A DNA stretch of 38,598 bases from Alphaproteobacteria bacterium (GCA_021741325.1 JAIOYC010000005.1:1-38598), one strand, 5' to 3'; positions 14,339-22,437 are shown, counted from the first letter of the stretch. Notes: generated by a model not told the origin, from the letters alone. Numbers and translations are program-made.

Positions 14339-15382
14339 ATGTCTTTAAAACTTGATCTGCAGATGCATACAGGGCCCGATGGGTTTCCTGTTCTGCATTT
14401 TCCAATGATGGTAATTTCTGATATTCACCTAGGAACAAACCAGGGAAATGTAGAAGATACCTCCCTTGTTCTGGAGCGTACGACTTGCGATAGATTATTT
14501 CTAGCTGGAGACATCATTGATGGCTGGGCTTTACAGCATAAGAAACAATCGGCCCTTTCAGAAATGGAGAAAAACGTCTTAGCCCACTTTATTCGTAAAG
14601 CAGGACAAAATACAGATGTCACTTATATGCCGGGAAACCATGACGCCGCTTTTCGGGGACATAATATTTTACAAAACAGGCAGAAATTGTCGCACCGAAA
14701 ACTGACTGGGAAATTTCTTTGCAACATACGAATTGAGGAGAAAGCGGAATATGCTGATCCAAAAGGTAGGCGCTTTCTTATCCTTCACGGAGACCAGTAT
14801 GATGGCAGCGCCCCCCAACATATTCACAATTTGGGAAAAAGCGTAGGTGCAGTTCATAAAAAAATTAAAAATATAGCGCAAAAACTTACGCCTCATTTCA
14901 ACAAAAAAACGGCAGGAATTCCTTCCCTTTCTCTTTCTTTGCGAAACCATTTTTCTTGTAAAGCTAAAATAGGGCAAGGAGTGAAAGCTATTGTTGACTG
15001 GTATACGAATATTCGACGCTACGTTATTCAAGAGTTAGAAAACTTACCCCATGATGGCATTATTTACGGTCACTCGCACAAATCTGGATTCCGCCGAACT
15101 TTTATGGGGAGAATGCTTGCAAATGATGGCTCTTGCTTGATTTACCCGCAAACGCTTGTTGGAGATAGGCGTGGTAATTTGGGTGTTATAACCTGGCATC
15201 GGGATCGTATAGATGTCGAGATGGAACAAGGGCACCGTTATACCCTTATGCCAGAACAATTAGGGCAAGACTTTGCAATAGCCTACAAATCGGCTGCAAA
15301 AATATACGATGATGTTGCGACACAAAAAGCGGATCATATTAGTCGTTTGATTTGTTTATCTTTTCCCGATGGTTCTGCATAA
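14339..15382 (+). CDS. Calcineurin-like metallophosphoesterase (LpxH/COG2908-like)
   Basis: A 347-residue metallophosphoesterase with all the metal-site motifs in order: ISDIHLG (Asp and His), LAGDIIDGW (Asp), MPGNHD (Asn, His), LHGDQYDG (His) and IYGHSHKSG (His pair). The order and the DIHLG/GDIIDGW wording resemble the UDP-2,3-diacylglucosamine pyrophosphatase (LpxH) group and the related family common in alphaproteobacteria; the middle is longer and more basic than in LpxH. It is a cytoplasmic or membrane-peripheral phosphatase with no signal peptide. The ATG at 14339 has no ribosome-binding site, and the conserved domain begins near residue 24, so a later Met (MMVISD) may be used. It is AT-rich, divergent from the ATP-grasp gene, and next to tRNA-Asn. 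Confidence 0.82.
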   Translation: MSLKLDLQMHTGPDGFPVLHFPMMVISDIHLGTNQGNVEDTSLVLERTTCDRLFLAGDIIDGWALQHKKQSALSEMEKNVLAHFIRKAGQNTDVTYMPGNHDAAFRGHNILQNRQKLSHRKLTGKFLCNIRIEEKAEYADPKGRRFLILHGDQYDGSAPQHIHNLGKSVGAVHKKIKNIAQKLTPHFNKKTAGIPSLSLSLRNHFSCKAKIGQGVKAIVDWYTNIRRYVIQELENLPHDGIIYGHSHKSGFRRTFMGRMLANDGSCLIYPQTLVGDRRGNLGVITWHRDRIDVEMEQGHRYTLMPEQLGQDFAIAYKSAAKIYDDVATQKADHISRLICLSFPDGSA

Positions 15383-15503
15383 AAATTTTGTTTAATCTGT
15401 TCATAAATGGCAAAGGTTACAAAGGCAAGATGAGCTAGGGATGGCAAGAAAACCATAGCCCAGACTTGGAAAACGGCAACCCACTGAGGCCGGAATTGAA
15501 AAA

Positions 15504-15578
<75 letters not shown>

Positions 15579-15645
15579 ATAAAGTGGTACAAACGATTAG
15601 CAATTTTCAGGCCCTGCCGCAATAAAAAAGAAATCCGGCGCGCGC

Positions 15646-16398
15646 CTATCGGCTTTTCCCTTCTTTTTCGCCGGATTCCGGCGGATTGGCGACGGGCGGG
15701 GCGATTTTTCCGTCCTCGCCCTTGTAACCGATGCTCTTGAGCACGTCGCTATAGAGCTTGTCGGCCTGCTCGTGGGCCTCCCCGATGAGCTCGGCTTCCA
15801 CGGAAAAGGCCGAATGATCGCCGATCCAGAGCTGGGCGATATAAACCGTGGGTGTGCGGCCCATTTGCCCCTCGCCTACCAGGCCAGCCTGTTTATAGTC
15901 TTTTTCCTCGCGGAAAGAGGTTTCAAAAGTCTGCACGACCTCGTCCTTGGTCATGGCCTTGAGCGTGGCCTCCATCACGGCCCCGCTGTAGGAATCCTTG
16001 ATGTCCTTGCCGACGGGATTGCAGATCACCCGGAAATTCACCGTGGCGTCCAGATCGTAGACCTGTGTGTAGCTGATCTGTTCATAGCATTTGTCGGGCT
16101 GGGCCTCGTCGCAGCGCTGTGTCTTGTAAGGTTCTGTCGGGAAGGTGACCGTGAACTCACAAAAATCAGGGGAATAGGTGACGGGTTCAGCGGCGAGGGC
16201 GGGGGAAACGAACATACATAAAATCGCCGTCATCCTGAGCGCAGCGAAGGATCCAGTTTTTACCACAGAGCGCACAGAGGAAAAGGAGAGTGCACAGAGT
16301 ATAATAAATCTCCGTGACCTCTTTTTAACTCTGTGTCCTCTGTGGTTAAGCTTTTTTAGGTCCTTCGCTGCGCTCGGGATGACGGGATGTATGCTCAT
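15646..16398 (-). CDS. Secreted protein of unknown function with a repeat-encoded signal region
   Basis: A 250-residue exported protein. The ATG at 16398 overlaps the hisS stop (ATGA) and has a GGAG ribosome-binding site 6 nt upstream, so it is translationally coupled to hisS. Residues 5-58 are encoded by the nested palindrome at 16227-16385; an ordinary signal-peptide end, ILCMFVSPALAAE, follows. The export signal is therefore about 70 residues, with a long basic front (KKLNHRGHRVKKRSRR). The mature part has CEFTVTFPTEPYKTQRC, KCYEQISYTQVYDL and a later RVIC, four Cys in all, and an alpha-beta pattern. Its Pro/Gly/Lys tail is disordered. I do not recognise the family. It is probably periplasmic. 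Confidence 0.72.
   Translation of the reverse strand: MSIHPVIPSAAKDLKKLNHRGHRVKKRSRRFIILCALSFSSVRSVVKTGSFAALRMTAILCMFVSPALAAEPVTYSPDFCEFTVTFPTEPYKTQRCDEAQPDKCYEQISYTQVYDLDATVNFRVICNPVGKDIKDSYSGAVMEATLKAMTKDEVVQTFETSFREEKDYKQAGLVGEGQMGRTPTVYIAQLWIGDHSAFSVEAELIGEAHEQADKLYSDVLKSIGYKGEDGKIAPPVANPPESGEKEGKSR
16227..16385. repeat. Nested palindromic repeat element inside a coding region
   Basis: The outer arms, 16227-16254 and 16358-16385, are inverse complements over about 28 nt with two or three mismatches (left arm opens CCGTCATCCTGAGCGCAGCG). Inside lies a second, imperfect inverted repeat built on ACCACAGAG and CACAGAG words, with CTCTGTG and CTCTGTGGT on the other side. Both word families are familiar from dispersed palindromic repeats in many bacterial genomes, whose translations give SAAKDL/FAALRMT and NHRGHR-like peptides. 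The element keeps the reading frame of the host gene open on the minus strand. No transposase is nearby. Confidence 0.85.
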
Positions 16399-17789
16399 GA
16401 TCTTCTCCATGTCTGCGCGTCGGCTTTTTGCTGTTCGCCCGTTTGCATGTTTTTGACCTCATGCGGCTGGCCGTCCTCGAAAGGGGGGAACCAGACGTAG
16501 GGAATGCTTTTTTTGCCGGCATATTCCATCTGTTTTTTAATTTTTGCTGCGCTGTGATACAGCTCCACATTGAAACCCCTCTCCCGCAGAATTCTGGCCG
16601 TTTCAGACGCTTCGGCCCGCCGGTCGTCCGCGGGCAGAACCATCAGGATATCGGCTGGGGATTTTGCGCCGACCGGCAATTTTCCTTGCTGACGCAGCCG
16701 GTCGAACAGGCGCGAGAACCCGATGGAAATCCCGACGCCGGGCAGATGCTTGTTGATATAGCTACCCGCCAGATCGTCGTACCGCCCGCCGGAACAAATC
16801 GAGCCGTAGCCGGGATCCCCGGTGAAGACCGTTTCGTAGACCGTGCCGGTATAGTAATCGAGTCCGCGCACGATGGAGAGGTCGGCCACGACCGCGCCAC
16901 CAGGCAGGTGCTTTAACTGGTCCATCACGAAGGACAGCTCTTCTATTCCTTCTTTTAAAGTCGAATTGCCTGTATTGATGTCTCTGGAGTTAGTTAAAGC
17001 AATTTCCAACTCATCAGCGCTTCTGTATGCGGTTTCGCATAGTTCTATAAAAGGTAGAATAATCCCATCTAACCCGAAACCTATGCCAGCCCGTGAACCT
17101 GTTCCATCAATCCGTTGTAAAACTGTTTTCTTTCCGAGTTTTTCAAGCTTATCAATGTCTCGTACTATCTCTGCTTTTAGATCAGCACTTAGTGGTATCG
17201 TCGTACCATCCGGTCGCGGTATAGCTAAACCTTCCAAAAATCCCATCAAAATCTTCCGGTTGCTGATCCGGATCTGGATTTTCTCTCCCCCCATCCCCGG
17301 CAGAGACGAGAGCACTTCCCACATGATGGCGGGCATTTCGGCATCAAAATGCAGGGGCAGATTATCCACCGCGATCACATCGATATCGCATTGATAAAAT
17401 TCCCGGAAACGCCCGGCCTGCGGGCGTTCGCCGCGCCAGACGCGCTGCATCTGGTAGCGCTTGAAGGGGAAGGTCAGCTCGTTGAAATGCTGCGCGGTAT
17501 AGCGCGCCAGCGGCACGGTCTGATCGAAATGCAGCGCCAGGCGCGCTTCCTTGTCACCGTCCTCTTTGTGCAGGCGCTCAATGACGTAAATTTCCTTGTC
17601 CACGTCCTCGCCCTTGGCGTGAAGAACGTCGAGCTCCTCCACGGAGGGCGTCTCGATGTTGCAAAACCCGTAGGATTCAAAAATGCGCCGGATATGGTCG
17701 AACCATGCAAGCTCCACCATGCGGACTTCGGGAAGCCATTCGGGAAAGCCGCTGACCGGACGGGGTTTGTGGATACGCTTTTCGTTCAT
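16395..17789 (-). CDS. hisS: Histidyl-tRNA synthetase
   Basis: HisRS charges tRNA-His. The 464-residue class II enzyme has VSGFPEWLPEVRMVELAWFDHI, motif 2 (RVWRGERPQAGRFREFYQCDID), the histidine-binding loops SIVRGLDYYTGTVYE and YGSICSGGRYDDLAG, motif 3 (GVGISIGFSRLFDRL), and the C-terminal anticodon-binding domain (ADILMVLPADDRRAEASETA). It is longer than the roughly 420 residues of E. coli HisRS. Codon use in the middle (16935-17240, residues about 183-285, the insertion domain) is clearly AT-richer than in both flanks, as if that segment came from elsewhere. The next gene downstream overlaps its stop. It diverges from pyrB. Confidence 0.95.
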   Translation of the reverse strand: MNEKRIHKPRPVSGFPEWLPEVRMVELAWFDHIRRIFESYGFCNIETPSVEELDVLHAKGEDVDKEIYVIERLHKEDGDKEARLALHFDQTVPLARYTAQHFNELTFPFKRYQMQRVWRGERPQAGRFREFYQCDIDVIAVDNLPLHFDAEMPAIMWEVLSSLPGMGGEKIQIRISNRKILMGFLEGLAIPRPDGTTIPLSADLKAEIVRDIDKLEKLGKKTVLQRIDGTGSRAGIGFGLDGIILPFIELCETAYRSADELEIALTNSRDINTGNSTLKEGIEELSFVMDQLKHLPGGAVVADLSIVRGLDYYTGTVYETVFTGDPGYGSICSGGRYDDLAGSYINKHLPGVGISIGFSRLFDRLRQQGKLPVGAKSPADILMVLPADDRRAEASETARILRERGFNVELYHSAAKIKKQMEYAGKKSIPYVWFPPFEDGQPHEVKNMQTGEQQKADAQTWRRS

Positions 17790-17926
17790 ATCTTCCTTTT
17801 AGTCGTACGGGGAAAACAAGTCGAGAGGATTGATATTTATGCCAGGGCGGATGCCCTTCAAAGTATTTTGGAAATACCGTGCAAGCCCCCTTGAAACCGC
17901 CCCCCTTTCCGTTTCAAACTGGCGTC

Positions 17927-18838
17927 ATGAAACATCTGCTCGGGATCGACGATCTAGACACGCCGGAAATCGCCGCTCTTTTGGACAAAAGCGCTCATTA
18001 CGCGCAAGGACTCGAGGAAAACCGCTGGGATCGGAACCGTCTCAAGGACAAAATCGTCCTGCTGCTCTTCTACGAAAACTCCACCCGCACCCTGACCTCT
18101 TTCGACATTGCCGCCCGGCGTCTGGGCGCGCACGTGGTGACCTGGCACCCGGAGATCAGCTCCGTCCACAAGGATGAGAGCTTTCTGGACACGATCGACA
18201 CGCTGGCCGCCATGAGGCCCGACGCCATCGTGGTCCGCCACAGCGAATACGGCGCGCCCGGATTTATCGCGGGCCGCGTGAAATGCCCCGTGATCAATGG
18301 CGGGGACAGCTGGCGCGAGCATCCCTCGCAGGCGGTTCTGGACGCTTTCACCATGATCCAGGCGGGCAAGAAACTCGCGGGCCTGCGCGTGGCCATCTGC
18401 GGGGACATCGCCCATTCCCGCGTGGCGAGCTCGAACGCGATCCTTCTGACCAAAATGGGCGCGCAGGTGCATATGATCGCCCCTGAATTCCTGATGCCCC
18501 AGAAATTCCCCGTGGAGGGCGTGGAGCGCTTCACCTCAATGGACGAAGGGTTAAAGGGCTGCGATGTTATTATGATGCTGCGCCTGCAGAAGGAGCGGAT
18601 GGAGATGAGCCTGATCCCCGACACGGCGACCTATTTCCGGGAATACGGCCTGACCCAGGCGCGCCTGAAACGGGCGAAGCCGGACGCGCTGGTCATGCAT
18701 CCCGGACCGATGAACCGGGGCGTGGAGATCGCGGATGATGTGGCCGACGACCCGGCCCGCAGCCTGATTTTGAAACAGGTCGCCAATGGCATTCCCGTGC
18801 GCATGGCCATTCTGGACATGCTGATGGGAGCGCCTTGA
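17927..18838 (+). CDS. pyrB: Aspartate carbamoyltransferase catalytic subunit
   Basis: PyrB condenses carbamoyl phosphate with aspartate, the committed step of pyrimidine synthesis. The 303-residue protein has the carbamoyl-phosphate loop FYENSTRTLTSFDIAARRLG, then NGGDSWREHPSQAVLDAFT and CGDIAHSRVASSNAILL, and the aspartate-site LRLQKERM and VMHPGPMNRGVEI. All active-site segments look intact. The start at 17927 (MKHLLGIDD) matches the family N-terminus; a GTG at 17879 with a weak GGAAAT site would add 16 proline-rich residues and cannot be excluded. It diverges from hisS. pyrC does not follow; instead phoH starts within the pyrB stop codon. A regulatory pyrI is not seen. Confidence 0.93.
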   Translation: MKHLLGIDDLDTPEIAALLDKSAHYAQGLEENRWDRNRLKDKIVLLLFYENSTRTLTSFDIAARRLGAHVVTWHPEISSVHKDESFLDTIDTLAAMRPDAIVVRHSEYGAPGFIAGRVKCPVINGGDSWREHPSQAVLDAFTMIQAGKKLAGLRVAICGDIAHSRVASSNAILLTKMGAQVHMIAPEFLMPQKFPVEGVERFTSMDEGLKGCDVIMMLRLQKERMEMSLIPDTATYFREYGLTQARLKRAKPDALVMHPGPMNRGVEIADDVADDPARSLILKQVANGIPVRMAILDMLMGAP

Positions 18839-19767
18839 TCTTGAAAAAATCTCTTGAATTTGAGGATAACAGCCTTCTCCCCGCCCTGTATGGCCCTCAC
18901 AATGGACATCTGCACCATCTGGAAAAGGCGCTGGGCGTTGAAATCGCGGACCGGGGAAACACGCTGACGCTTTCCGGGCCGGACGGAGCCGTCCGCAAGG
19001 CTGAATCCGTATTGAACACCCTGTGGACCAACATACAAAAAGGCCAGGATACCGGACCCGCCGATATTGACGCCGCCCTGCGCTTCCTAGAGGATCAGAC
19101 CATGAGCACACCCGATATCTCCATCCAGACCCGCAAAAAAACCATCATCCCGCGCACCCCCAACCAGGCCGCCTACATGCAGGCCATGCGGGATAACCCC
19201 ATGGTGTTCGGCCTTGGCCCCGCGGGAACCGGCAAGACCTACCTGGCGGTGGCGGCGGGCGTGTCCCTGTACCTGTCGGGCGCGGTTGAGCGCCTGATCT
19301 TTACCCGGCCCGCCGTGGAAGCCGGCGAACATCTCGGATTTCTGCCGGGGGACATGAAAGAGAAGGTCGATCCGTATCTGCGCCCCATTTACGACGCCCT
19401 GCACGACATGATGCCCTGGGACGTGATGACGAAAAAGATTCAGGTGGGCGATATCGAGATCGCGCCGCTGGCCTTCATGCGGGGGCGCACGCTTACCAAT
19501 GCGTTCGTGATCCTGGACGAGGCGCAAAACGCCACCCCCGCCCAGATGAAAATGTTCCTCACCCGGATGGGCGAGTCCTCGCGCGTTGTGGTGACGGGCG
19601 ACCCCACCCAGACCGATCTGCCCGCCCATATGAAATCGGGCCTGCAGGACGCCCTGGATATTCTCTCCGGGGTGGAGGAGATAAAATTCCTCACATTCGA
19701 GAACAAGGACGTGATCCGCCATCCTCTCGTGCGCCGGATCGTCGAGGCGTACGACCAAAAGAAATAG
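18835..19767 (+). CDS. phoH: PhoH-like ATPase
   Basis: PhoH (YbeZ-type) is a P-loop ATPase associated with YbeY and thought to act in RNA metabolism. The 310-residue protein has an N-terminal KH-like segment (about 1-95). The core follows: RTPNQAAYMQAM, Walker A GLGPAGTGKTYLA, FTRPAVEAGEHLGFLPGD, the Walker B region AFVILDEAQNATPAQMKMFLTRMG, and VVTGDPTQTDLP. The start is probably the TTG at 18835, which overlaps the pyrB stop by four bases, with a GGGAG ribosome-binding site 5 nt upstream; a second TTG at 18841 is the alternative. It is followed 8 nt later by ybeY, the usual neighbour. Confidence 0.94.
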   Translation: MILKKSLEFEDNSLLPALYGPHNGHLHHLEKALGVEIADRGNTLTLSGPDGAVRKAESVLNTLWTNIQKGQDTGPADIDAALRFLEDQTMSTPDISIQTRKKTIIPRTPNQAAYMQAMRDNPMVFGLGPAGTGKTYLAVAAGVSLYLSGAVERLIFTRPAVEAGEHLGFLPGDMKEKVDPYLRPIYDALHDMMPWDVMTKKIQVGDIEIAPLAFMRGRTLTNAFVILDEAQNATPAQMKMFLTRMGESSRVVVTGDPTQTDLPAHMKSGLQDALDILSGVEEIKFLTFENKDVIRHPLVRRIVEAYDQKK

Positions 19768-19775
19768 CGCCTTTC

Positions 19776-20237
19776 ATGGATATTGATATCTCCCCCCTCT
19801 GCGAACACTGGCCTGATATAGAGGCGAGTATCCGCCGGGCGCTGGAGGCCGTTTTTGCCCATCTCCCGGAAGATTCCGAAAAGGAAAGTGACAGCATCAG
19901 CATCGTGCTGGCCGATGACGCGCTGGTCCGGAGCCTTAACAAGCAATACCGCCATAAGGACAAGCCCACCAACGTGCTGTCCTTTCCGCAGGACGACGGG
20001 GAAAGTCTGGGCGATGTGATCCTGGCCTATGAAACCGTCGCGCGCGAGGCGGGGGAACAGGAAAAGAGCTTTCACGATCACGCCCTGCATCTGGCGGTCC
20101 ATGGAACGCTTCACCTTCTGGGGTTCGACCACCAGACGGAAGAGGATGCAGGGGCCATGGAATCCCTGGAAATTAAGATCCTGGCGAAACTCGGCATAAA
20201 AAACCCTTATGAATTCCATGATTTTATGCAAGAATAA
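19776..20237 (+). CDS. ybeY: Endoribonuclease YbeY (rRNA maturation factor)
   Basis: YbeY is a zinc-dependent endoribonuclease needed for 16S rRNA 3'-end maturation and ribosome quality control. The 153-residue protein has the conserved NKQYRHKDKPTNVLSFP segment, LGDVILAYETV, and the metal-binding HLAVHGTLHLLGFDH (three His). It is of typical size. The gene sits between phoH and the CBS-domain gene, the classical order. The downstream gene overlaps it or follows within 10 nt, depending on the start chosen for that gene. Confidence 0.96.
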   Translation: MDIDISPLCEHWPDIEASIRRALEAVFAHLPEDSEKESDSISIVLADDALVRSLNKQYRHKDKPTNVLSFPQDDGESLGDVILAYETVAREAGEQEKSFHDHALHLAVHGTLHLLGFDHQTEEDAGAMESLEIKILAKLGIKNPYEFHDFMQE

Positions 20238-20247
20238 CCCGATCAAG

Positions 20248-21153
20248 ATGTTGACCATGCCCGCAGAACCGGAAGAATCTTCCCCCACGCCGCCTTCAGC
20301 CGAGCCGCCGCGAAAAAGTGGCGCCAAATCATGGCTCATGGGATTTTTGCGCTCTTCCTCGGAAACCTCGCTCCGCGAAGCGATTGAGGATTACATAGAA
20401 GAAACACCGGACGAAGCCGCCTCCGATCCCGCCGAAAGGCATGAGCGGCTTCTTCTATCAAACATCCTGAAGCTGCGGAATTTCACCGTGGTGGACGTGA
20501 TGATCCCGCGCGCCGATATCGTGGCGGTGAACGCGGGCGCCTCGCAGGAGGAATTGCTGGCCCTGCTGGCGGAGAAGCAATATAGCCGCCTGCCCGTCTA
20601 TGAAGAGACGCTGGATCATGTTTTGGGTACCATTCACATCAAGGACGTTCTGGCCGCCCTGGCCCGTGGACAGCGGGTGGACGTCAAAGGGATGATCCGG
20701 GAAATCCCGATCGTATCCCCCGCTATGCCTGTTTTGGATCTTATCATGGAAATGCGCCAAAGCCGACGCCATATGGCGATGGTGGTGGATGAATATGGCG
20801 GGATCGACGGTCTGGTCACCATCGGGGACGTCATCGAGGCGATTGTGGGCGAGATCGATGACGAGCATGACGGCGCGGCCCCAGCACAAATAATCGAAAG
20901 GCCGGACGGCGTGATTGTGGCGGATGCGCGTGTTGATATTGAAGAGTTTGAGGAGCGGTTTGGTTTTATCCTAAGCGAGGAGGAACGGGAGGAGAGCGAC
21001 ACCCTGGGAGGGCTTGTCTGCATGCTGGCCGGACGCGTTCCCGCGCGCGGAGAGATTTTGACGCACCCCTCCGGCCTGGTTTTTGAAGTGCAGGACGCCG
21101 ATCCCCGGCGCGTACATACCCTCAAAATTCGGAAAATTCCCGGACGCGATTAA
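20248..21153 (+). CDS. corC: CBS-domain protein of the CorC/HlyC family
   Basis: A cytoplasmic CorC-type protein: two CBS domains followed by a transporter-associated CorC/HlyC domain. Family members are linked to magnesium/cobalt efflux, though the role is not well settled. After a disordered acidic and proline-rich head comes ILKLRNFTVVDVMIPRADIVAV (CBS1), YSRLPVYEETLDHVLGTIHIKDVL, then RRHMAMVVDEYGGIDGLVTIGDVIEAIVGEIDDEHD (CBS2), with the CorC domain from VIVADARVDIEEFEERFG to the end. The start at 20248 avoids overlap with ybeY; an ATG at 20209 in the same frame would overlap by 29 nt. No ribosome-binding site is convincing for either. An lnt gene, often next, is absent; the gene converges on an FlhB-like gene. 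Confidence 0.92.
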   Translation: MLTMPAEPEESSPTPPSAEPPRKSGAKSWLMGFLRSSSETSLREAIEDYIEETPDEAASDPAERHERLLLSNILKLRNFTVVDVMIPRADIVAVNAGASQEELLALLAEKQYSRLPVYEETLDHVLGTIHIKDVLAALARGQRVDVKGMIREIPIVSPAMPVLDLIMEMRQSRRHMAMVVDEYGGIDGLVTIGDVIEAIVGEIDDEHDGAAPAQIIERPDGVIVADARVDIEEFEERFGFILSEEEREESDTLGGLVCMLAGRVPARGEILTHPSGLVFEVQDADPRRVHTLKIRKIPGRD

Positions 21154-21172
21154 CCCAGCCGGCTCCTGAGCC

Positions 21173-21523
21173 TTAGAGGGCCTGATCGTCCTTTATAAGC
21201 ATATCAAAGGGATTGGGGCGGCCATTAGCCCGGTAAACATAGGCTAAAATTTCCGCCACCGCCATGAAAGCCTCGGAAGGAATGGGGCTATCAATCTCGA
21301 CTTTCGTGAGCATTTCCGCCAGCGCTGCGTCCTCGCGGACCCGGATGCCGTGGGCGAAGGCAATTTCGAGAATTTTTTCCGCGATGCTTCCGCGTCCGGC
21401 AGCCGTCACACGGGGGGCGTAGCCCTTTTTCGCGCTCTCCTGCAACGCCACGGCGGTCATGCGCCGGGGAATTTTCCCGGTATTCCGGGCCTTGGGGTCG
21501 TCCTTTTCAAAAAATCCGGGCAT
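21173..21523 (-). CDS. FlhB C-terminal-domain homologue (FhlB/YlqH-like)
   Basis: A 116-residue protein that matches only the cytoplasmic C-terminal domain of the flagellar export switch FlhB, with no membrane helices. It carries RRMTAVALQESAKKGYAPRVTAAGRGSIAEKIL and then IAFAHGIRVREDAALAEML, ending with AVAEILAYVYRANG. The autocleavage motif NPTH of true FlhB is absent: the equivalent region reads YAPRVTAAGRG, as in the stand-alone homologues. The start ATG at 21523 has an AGGAG ribosome-binding site 9 nt upstream; a longer frame to 21541 lacks one. It diverges from flgB with less than 60 nt between, so a shared flagellar promoter region is likely. The role of such homologues in export is not well known. 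Confidence 0.8.
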   Translation of the reverse strand: MPGFFEKDDPKARNTGKIPRRMTAVALQESAKKGYAPRVTAAGRGSIAEKILEIAFAHGIRVREDAALAEMLTKVEIDSPIPSEAFMAVAEILAYVYRANGRPNPFDMLIKDDQAL

Positions 21524-21580
21524 CTGGCACGACTCCTGCATAGTGCTGTTCAGAGACTATATTAACAAAAAGTGGACGTC

Positions 21581-21988
21581 ATGACGACAAACTCCATACC
21601 TCTGTTCGAAGCCCTGGGCGCCAAGATGGATTTCCTGGCCCAGCGCCAGCGGATCATTTCCCAGAACGTTGCAAACGCGGACACGCCCGGGTACCGGCCC
21701 CATGATCTGATGCCTGTTAAATTTGAGGGGATCCTCAAGCATCTTACAAACAGCGCCCAAGTCACGATGGAGGGCACGAACGCCATGCATATGCCTGCAC
21801 CCAACGATGTCGAAAAGCCCCGGGACCGCAAGCAAAAGGCGGTCTATGAAGTCGCGCCCGCAGGCAATGCGGTGATTATTGAAGAGCAACTGCTCAAGGC
21901 CGGACAGACGCTGGGAGAATATAATCTCATGACCAACCTCTATCAAAAGAATGTGGGAATGATCCGGACCGCGCTCGGAACGCGCTGA
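21581..21988 (+). CDS. flgB: Flagellar proximal rod protein FlgB
   Basis: FlgB forms part of the proximal rod of the flagellar basal body and is exported by the flagellar type III system. The 135-residue protein has the rod-family N-terminal motif QRIISQNVANADTPGYRP and the C-terminal helix ENYNLMT-type segment (LGEYNLMTNLYQKNVGMIRTAL). There is no signal peptide, as expected. The start is the ATG at 21581; a GTG three codons upstream (21572) is possible, and neither has a strong ribosome-binding site. It is the first gene of flgB-flgC-fliE. Confidence 0.94.
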   Translation: MTTNSIPLFEALGAKMDFLAQRQRIISQNVANADTPGYRPHDLMPVKFEGILKHLTNSAQVTMEGTNAMHMPAPNDVEKPRDRKQKAVYEVAPAGNAVIIEEQLLKAGQTLGEYNLMTNLYQKNVGMIRTALGTR

Positions 21989-22017
21989 TAAACAGGAAAT
22001 AAGGAAAGGAAACAACC

Positions 22018-22437
22018 ATGGCGGATGATCTTTTAAGCGCGATGAAAGTCTCGGCGGCGGGCATGAAGGCCCAGGGTACGCGCCTGCGCATTTCCACGGA
22101 GAACGTCGCCAACGCACAAAGCACCGGCGAAACGCCGGGCGCAGAGCCTTACCGCCGCCAGACCATCGCCTTCAAAGCCCGGCTGGATAAGGCGTTGGGC
22201 GCGCAGATGGTGGAAGTGGACAGTATTGGGAAAGACACAAAAACGCCCTTTGAACTCAAATTCTTACCGGATCACCCGGCGGCTGACGAACAGGGATATG
22301 TGAAAATGCCCAATGTGAACGCGTTGGTGGAGATTATGGATGTGCGCGAAGCCCAGCGTTCCTACGAGGCCAATCTGGGAATGATCGAACAGGCCCGGAG
22401 CATGGTTCTGCGGACCATCGACATGCTGCGGGGATAA
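22018..22437 (+). CDS. flgC: Flagellar proximal rod protein FlgC
   Basis: FlgC is the second proximal rod protein. The 139-residue product has the family N-terminus MKVSAAGMKAQGTRLRISTENVANAQ and the typical C-terminal coiled-coil segment VNALVEIMDVREAQRSYEANL, ending in RTIDMLRG. The middle AFKARLDKALG matches alphaproteobacterial forms. A strong ribosome-binding site (AAGGAAAGGAA) precedes the ATG at 22018, 29 nt after flgB. Export is signal-peptide independent. Confidence 0.96.
   Translation: MADDLLSAMKVSAAGMKAQGTRLRISTENVANAQSTGETPGAEPYRRQTIAFKARLDKALGAQMVEVDSIGKDTKTPFELKFLPDHPAADEQGYVKMPNVNALVEIMDVREAQRSYEANLGMIEQARSMVLRTIDMLRG

Noticed and set aside
16227-16385. Insertion sequence or MITE with target duplication
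   Set aside because: No transposase and no clear flanking target-site duplication; the nested palindrome fits a dispersed palindromic repeat better.
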